64,000 nt of DNA, taken from NCBI GenBank assembly GCA_016647705.1, contig CM028338.1, forward strand, positions 14,034,240 to 14,098,239. Direction: 5' to 3'. Within the stretch, counting starts at the first letter, position 1. Every line of letters begins with the position of its first letter. The notes under the pieces were generated by a model that saw only the letters and a program-made list of their open reading frames with translations, had not been told where the DNA came from and searched no databases. Positions 59,200 to 64,000 of this stretch are shown in pieces. The position numbers were made by a program, and so were the translations under genes. The stretch is from Eucommia ulmoides. Its lineage: Eukaryota > Streptophyta > Magnoliopsida > Garryales > Eucommiaceae.

Positions 59200-60715
59200 T
59201 TTATTGTCGCATGTTGCTTAAGAATGGATAACTGCAATGGAAGATGAGATTAATTCTATACAAAAGAATCATGTATGGGAACTAGTTGATCTTCGAACTT
59301 GACGAAAATCTATTGGAAACAAATGAGTTTTAAAGATTAAACGTTAGGAAAATGGATCTATCGATAGGTACAAAGATCGTCTAGTGGAAAAAGTTTAGAC
59401 TCAAAAAAAGGGTGTAGATTATGAGGAAACTTTTTCACCTGTTGTTAGGTTTGCCTCCATTTGCCTAATCCTAGTCATTGTCGCCCATTTGGATCTATAA
59501 CTTTTTCAAACGGATGTTAAGACTGTTTTTCTCAATGGAGAACTAGATGAGAAGATCTATATGGATTAACCTATTGGTTTTGTGGCCAAGGGACAAGAGT
59601 GCAAAGTGTGCAAGGTAAAACATTCCATTTATGGCCTAAAACAATCATCTAGATAATGGTACCTCAAGTTCTATCAAACCATAATTACTTTTGGTTTTAT
59701 CATGATTGTGGAAGATCATTGTGTTTATATAAAGTGATCAAATAAGGATTTTATTATCCTTACTCTGTATACAGACAACATTTTATTAGTAGGAAATGAC
59801 ATAGGGATGATTGTTTCCACTAAAAAGTTGTTTTCTTTTGCTTTTGATATGAAGGACAAGGGTGAAACAAATTATGTATTTGGTGTTAAAATTATTAGAG
59901 ACCGTTCTAAGAAATTTCTTGCTTTGTCTCAAAAGACTTATATCAGCAAGGTACTTGAACGATTTCGAATTAATACTGTTAAGCTTGTAGACAATCCTGT
60001 TGAGAATGGTAGTACCTTGAGTCTTGATCTTTGTCCTAGAAATAATGTTGAAAAATAAGAGATGTCCCATATACCATATGCAAGTGCAATTGGAACCTTA
60101 ATGTATGCCATGATCTATACACAACAAGACATATGTCATGTTGTGGGGTTGGTTAGTCTTTTTCAGAACAATTTAGGAATTGTTCATTGGAGAGCAATTA
60201 AAAGGATCTTGCGGTATCTTCATGGAACTGCAGACTATATGCTTTGCCATCGTGGTGAAAATATACATTTGTAAAGATATAGTAATGCAGATTGGAGTGA
60301 CGACTTGGACGAACATAAGTCAATATCAAAATATGCTTTCATACTCAACAATGGTGCTATTTCGTGGTATTGAAAAAAGCAATCATGCATAACACAATCC
60401 ACTATGGAAGCAGAATATGTTGCTTGTGCTTCAGCTGTTCAAGAGGTTGTTTGATTAAAAAGATATTTAGAAAGTCTTGAGAAAATATCACATTCTGCAG
60501 ATCCTATAACCATACATTGTGATAGTATGGATGCCCTTGCATATGTCAAGGATCCTAAGTGTCATGAAAAGACAAAATATATTCATACTCGATATCACTA
60601 CATCCGAGATAGAGTCTCACATGGAGACGTAGTACTCAAACAAATTTCTACAAGTAAAATGGTGGATGATCCCTTAACCAAACCTATTTCTAGAGATTTG
60701 TTCTAATCTCATGTA
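59200..60715 (+). pseudogene. Reverse transcriptase and RNase H of the Copia fossil
   Basis: RT words are MEDEINSIQKNHVWELVDL (59240), YEETFSPVVRFASI, QTDVKTVFLNGELDEKIYM, HSIYGLKQSSR, the YADD-like LYTDNILLVGND and GVKIIRD. RNase H words are YASAIGTLMYAM, WRAIKRILRYLHGTADY, TMEAEYVACA and HTRYHYIRDRVSHGDV, ending DPLTKPISRDLF near 60703. This is the Copia order and wording. The region 58710-59200 between integrase and RT is hydrophilic and variable, as usual. Fossil with many breaks. Confidence 0.85.
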
Positions 60716-61866
60716 AGGTCTTTAGGTCTACATACACTGTAAAAGATATGTTTGACTTACTGACTTTATATATTTGTACCACAATAAACATTTACAATTT
60801 CGTACTTTATTTGTATCCATTAAAAGTATGATGAATAATTTAGGATATTTATTATAGCACACATTATTACCATGATGGTAGATATCACTAGCTAAATGAT
60901 TGTTTACTCACACAACAACCAGCCTTGACACTGTTATAATGTGTGAGACAAGACTTTAGAATTTTGAATATTGAATTAGAAAATTCTTCACAATGTCGCC
61001 TTAGATGAGCCAAGATGAGGTTTATAAAAAACCGAACATGAAAGTTTCTCACACTTCATGTAGACTGAGAATAGTTAAATGTAAAATTTCAAGTAAATTC
61101 ACGAGGAGATACCATCTTGAAGTTCTCAAGTCTATCACTTATGTAATGATTGGACTTAGATTCGTATGGTAATTTAGAATGACATCCTCATTTTTTTGTG
61201 AGTATAACACTATAGCTATGAATCATACTACATGTTCTTTAAGACGACCACATAGAGAGTGAGAAATGGATCCCTACTTTCTCGCTGTATGAGCCCTATA
61301 TATGCAAATCATTAATAATGATCTAATCGTGCTCTTATGACTTTGAACTATGTTATAATTGAGAAATTTGATGTTGCTACTTTAGCTTGTTATCCTATGA
61401 TCATGATTGATGCGGTCTAAAAGAACATGTCCAGGAAAGCAATTAAATAGAAATTGAATGACATGACGATCAAAGGAATACAATTTAGTAACACATCTTG
61501 TTAAAATTGCAGTGTACGGTGCTTAATGGTGGCCACCACATATAAAGCTATTTTTCAAAATTATATTCTATATATTATATATTTTGAAAAATAAGCTTAC
61601 TACTGCAAAGAAGATTAAGCATGTTCGAAGTTTTAAACTGTAGAGGGGTTAGAAATGCTTAATTTAATGTGACTAAATTGGTTTGGGGCATAGACGAGTA
61701 TTTTATTTCACAGCGGGATGTTTTAGATGGAAACCTAATATGGCACTCCCACATTTTTTGAAGACACTCGTCGGTCACATACACCACTAACCTATATGAA
61801 GAGAGTATAATACTTGAGTTTAAAGAGAGAAACACATTTGGTGCTCCTTGTGTTCGAGTGGGAGAT
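60716..61866 (+). other. Long 3' region of the Copia fossil, non-coding
   Basis: About 1.15 kb separates the end of RNase H from the polypurine tract (GAGTGGGAGA, 61856-61865). I see no open frame or motif of note. It is longer than usual for Copia elements of this general type. Confidence 0.6.
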
Positions 61867-62226
61867 GTTAGATAATGGAGTGGGTTGGGTTGACCCGTGG
61901 AGCGTCCACATGGGCCTCATGTTTCATGGATAGTCACCATGTGAATGAGTGCACCTCTTGGTCTCAAAGATCAGGTCTGTTCGGTAGACACTCATTGGAA
62001 CGAATGCACCCTTTGGGATTTTCTCAATAAATATGCATTGATACTTCTAGGTTTTGATTCTCATCAGATTACAGAAAATTTGAGTGGTCTTGGTTAGTGA
62101 GTTTGTGGATATTATTGAAAAATAGTCTAGCATTATTTTTCTTACCGACAAGAGAAAAATTGAAGAACGGGTTGTAAACGAATCTTTCGAATCCAAAAGG
62201 TACGTTTCTATTTTAATGTTTCCACA
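61867..62226 (+). repeat. Copia 3' LTR
   Basis: It starts TGTTAGATAATGG right after the polypurine tract and ends near TTTCCACA. Its distal part matches 20566-20674 plus 28096-28202. About 360 bp. Confidence 0.75.
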
Positions 62227-63598
62227 TTTATTTACATTTCATTACATATAAAATTTATTCAATTTCAAGTTCTCGAAAGGGTATTATAACAATTCTTAAC
62301 CAAATAATAGAAACCATTGAACAACCAAAAAAAAAATGACTTATTAAATTATTTTACGCTATTATTATTTGAAAAAAAAAAAAAAAGTTACAAAAAATTT
62401 AAAAACCCCTTGAGGAGCTTATTTACTTATTGATTTACCATTTTTTTAAAAATAAATATGAGTGAAAACGTTAACGGTCTTAGTGGTTGGCATTATATTT
62501 TTTCTAGGCTATAATTTTAATTTTATTTCTTGATTTTAAAATTTATTTTTGTTATATTTTCATAAAATGTATTATATACAAAATTAAAGGTTTAGTTGTG
62601 GATCAATGAAAAATATATATTAATATATATTTTTTTTAGACTCTCCTAATATATAGCTCTAAAAATACTATATGGTTAAATTGGAATTCAAATAGTTATA
62701 TCATAATTTGCAAGGGAATCTACCATTAATTTATTTGCAGTGGAAAAAGGTGAAGAAAAATCATCCACTGATGAAAACATTTATTGAATAAATCTTTTAA
62801 CATATGGAGAAAATGAATAGAAAAGGCACGTAAAGGATCAATAGTAGAGAATTAATTTAAGGGATAGTTGGTGTAGTTGGTGGGAGGTTTTAAATATTAC
62901 ACAAAATTAATAAAGACTAGTTTTAGACCCGCATAATAATATATGGGTCTAGAAAAAAAAATATTAGTATATTTTTTTTTGTAATTTGAATACTTTGATG
63001 TTATAATTTTAATTCTTATTCTACATATAATATAAAATATAGAGTATTTTTTAAAAGATAATTTTTTTTAAGAGTTCAATTGAAATTTATATAAATTAAA
63101 GGATGAGTATATGAAATTTTAAATATTGCAATTGATTTTTTCTAAAAATAAAGGGGTGAAAATATATATTTTCAAAAGTAAAATAATATATGTACAAATT
63201 ATTTTCTAATAAAATGCTATAAAATACCACACAAATGGGCATAAATTAAGATTCAATTTTTGTAAGTCTAACAAATGCTAATTTAATTAATTTATATCGT
63301 ATCAAATTTTTTTATGGGTAGAAATAATTTTTCAATTACACTAAAGAATAACGGATAATTAAAAAAAATGAAGACCTTTGGAATTTATTGTAGGAGATAA
63401 AGAGTTTTGCAATTTATTGTAGAAGATGAAGATGATGGTGGAGATCAACGACAATGAATCAAGAATGAAGGAAATGAAGAAGATTGGACATATTTGAATA
63501 TAAGGACATGGTTTCGGCTTTTATATATAGTATAAGATTTTGAAATCAAATAAGCATTTTTAGTTGGGTCCAATCTATTAGAGTTCATAAAAGCCTTA
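62227..63598. other. AT-rich spacer
   Basis: Low-complexity AT-rich DNA with many A and T runs. I see no gene, terminal repeat or coding trace in it. Confidence 0.6.
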
Positions 63599-63790
63599 CG
63601 GCATGTTTGGTTGGACGGAATCGAGGGCGGAATGGAATCGCATTCCGCCATCGATTCCTATTTCGTTGTTTGGTTCTCCAATGGAATCACTTTTTGTGAT
63701 TCCATTAGAATGAAATAGGGTGGAATGAGATTCTATTTGAGATGTGTTGGAATGGGATTCCAACCCAATGGAACCCACATCCTAAATTAC
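63599..63790 (+). mobile_element. End of a MITE-like element (possibly PIF/Harbinger)
   Basis: CGGCATGTTTGGTTGGACGG follows TTA (63596-63598), a usual PIF/Harbinger target. Internally it has many GGAAT/ATTCC inverted motifs (for example GGAATCGCATTCCGCC and TGGAATGGGATTCC). The other end is not in the window, so the family call is tentative. Confidence 0.5.
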
Positions 63791-63814
63791 ATAATAACCC
63801 TTGTATTTAAGCCC

Positions 63815-64000
63815 TTGAAAATTAAGAACAAAAATTAAAAATTAAGAACAAAAACAAAAATTAGAGAACATAAATAGAAATTAGATAACAGAAAATTGGG
63901 AATAGAAACAGAAAATTGAGAACAAAAATAGAAAATTGAGAATATAAACTGAAAATGGAGAACAAAAACATAAAATTGAGAACGAAAACTGAAAATTGAG
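63815..64000. repeat. About 20-bp minisatellite, runs off the right edge
   Basis: Roughly nine units of the type AACAAAAACAGAAAATTGAG, increasingly regular towards the window end. Subterminal arrays like this occur in MITE-like elements, and it may belong to the element that starts at 63599. Confidence 0.8.

Larger units (their letters stand above)
45010..62226 (+). mobile_element. Ty1/Copia retrotransposon fossil, interrupted by a gypsy element
   Basis: Order on the plus strand: probable leader (to 45215), gypsy insertion (45216-56696), gag (56700-57595), protease and integrase (57600-58710), reverse transcriptase and RNase H (59200-60715), a long 3' region, polypurine tract GAGTGGGAGA and 3' LTR (61867-62226). 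PR-INT-RT-RH order identifies Copia. No matching 5' LTR is seen on the left, where older DNA begins. The same LTR type forms the fragment at 20566/28202. Broken, with well over ten breaks. Confidence 0.8.

Noticed and set aside
62227-63598. Possible small genes or RNA genes in the AT-rich spacer
   Set aside because: No tRNA fold, conserved box or coding trace was seen on either strand.

Overview
This window looks like a repeat-dense stretch of a eudicot nuclear genome. It is AT-rich. I can defend no intact host gene, and most of the DNA belongs to plant LTR retrotransposon fossils stacked inside one another, plus one Mutator-like DNA transposon (MULE). The families seen (SIRE-like Copia, Tat-type gypsy with an extra RNase H, gag-only 'TR-GAG' elements with Athila-like LTR/PBS sequence, a gypsy element of unsettled lineage and another Copia lineage) are typical of angiosperms. 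All assignments come from reading the sequence and recalled family features; no database was searched.

Left part, 1-20565 (nest 1). A minus-strand Tat-type gypsy element (14288-20565) was interrupted in its integrase by a minus-strand SIRE-like Copia element. That element's 5' LTR lies at 13261-14287 and 1588-2888, its gag at 340-1558, and it runs off the left edge. Its LTR was split by a gag-only element 'A' (2889-13260), which was split by a sister element 'B' (5453-10555). The order of insertion is Tat, then SIRE-like, then A, then B.

Middle-left, 20566-28202. A Copia-type LTR fragment carries a 7.4-kb MULE (20675-28086). The MULE has about 110-bp terminal inverted repeats, a decayed transposase (MURA) gene, a decayed plant mobile domain (PMD) gene of the MAIN/MAIL type, a 270-bp hairpin, two opposite-strand paralogous small genes of unknown function, and iterated 27-bp palindromes near both ends. 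This is the most interesting locus of the window.

Middle, 28203-45215. This part holds degraded gypsy-like coding debris, a large Tat/Ogre-like LTR (31446-36779) that was split by a SIRE-like solo LTR (31458-33580), and a second copy of the large LTR (41509-44930). The second copy is a solo LTR with perfect 5-bp target duplications, inserted in a minus-strand Tat-type integrase fossil.

Right part, 45216-62226 (nest 2). A Copia element (gag to RNase H, 3' LTR at 61867-62226) was interrupted at the start of gag by a gypsy element (45216-56696, duplication GTAGT). That element was interrupted after its protease by gag-only element 'C' (48343-54419, duplication ATGAT).

Right edge, 62227-64000. 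AT-rich spacer, then the end of a MITE-like element and a 20-bp minisatellite.

The genes do not form a host pathway. Functionally coherent sets are the gag and pol parts inside each fossil, and the MULE cargo, whose layout (transposase on one strand, accessory genes facing it) recalls MuDR.
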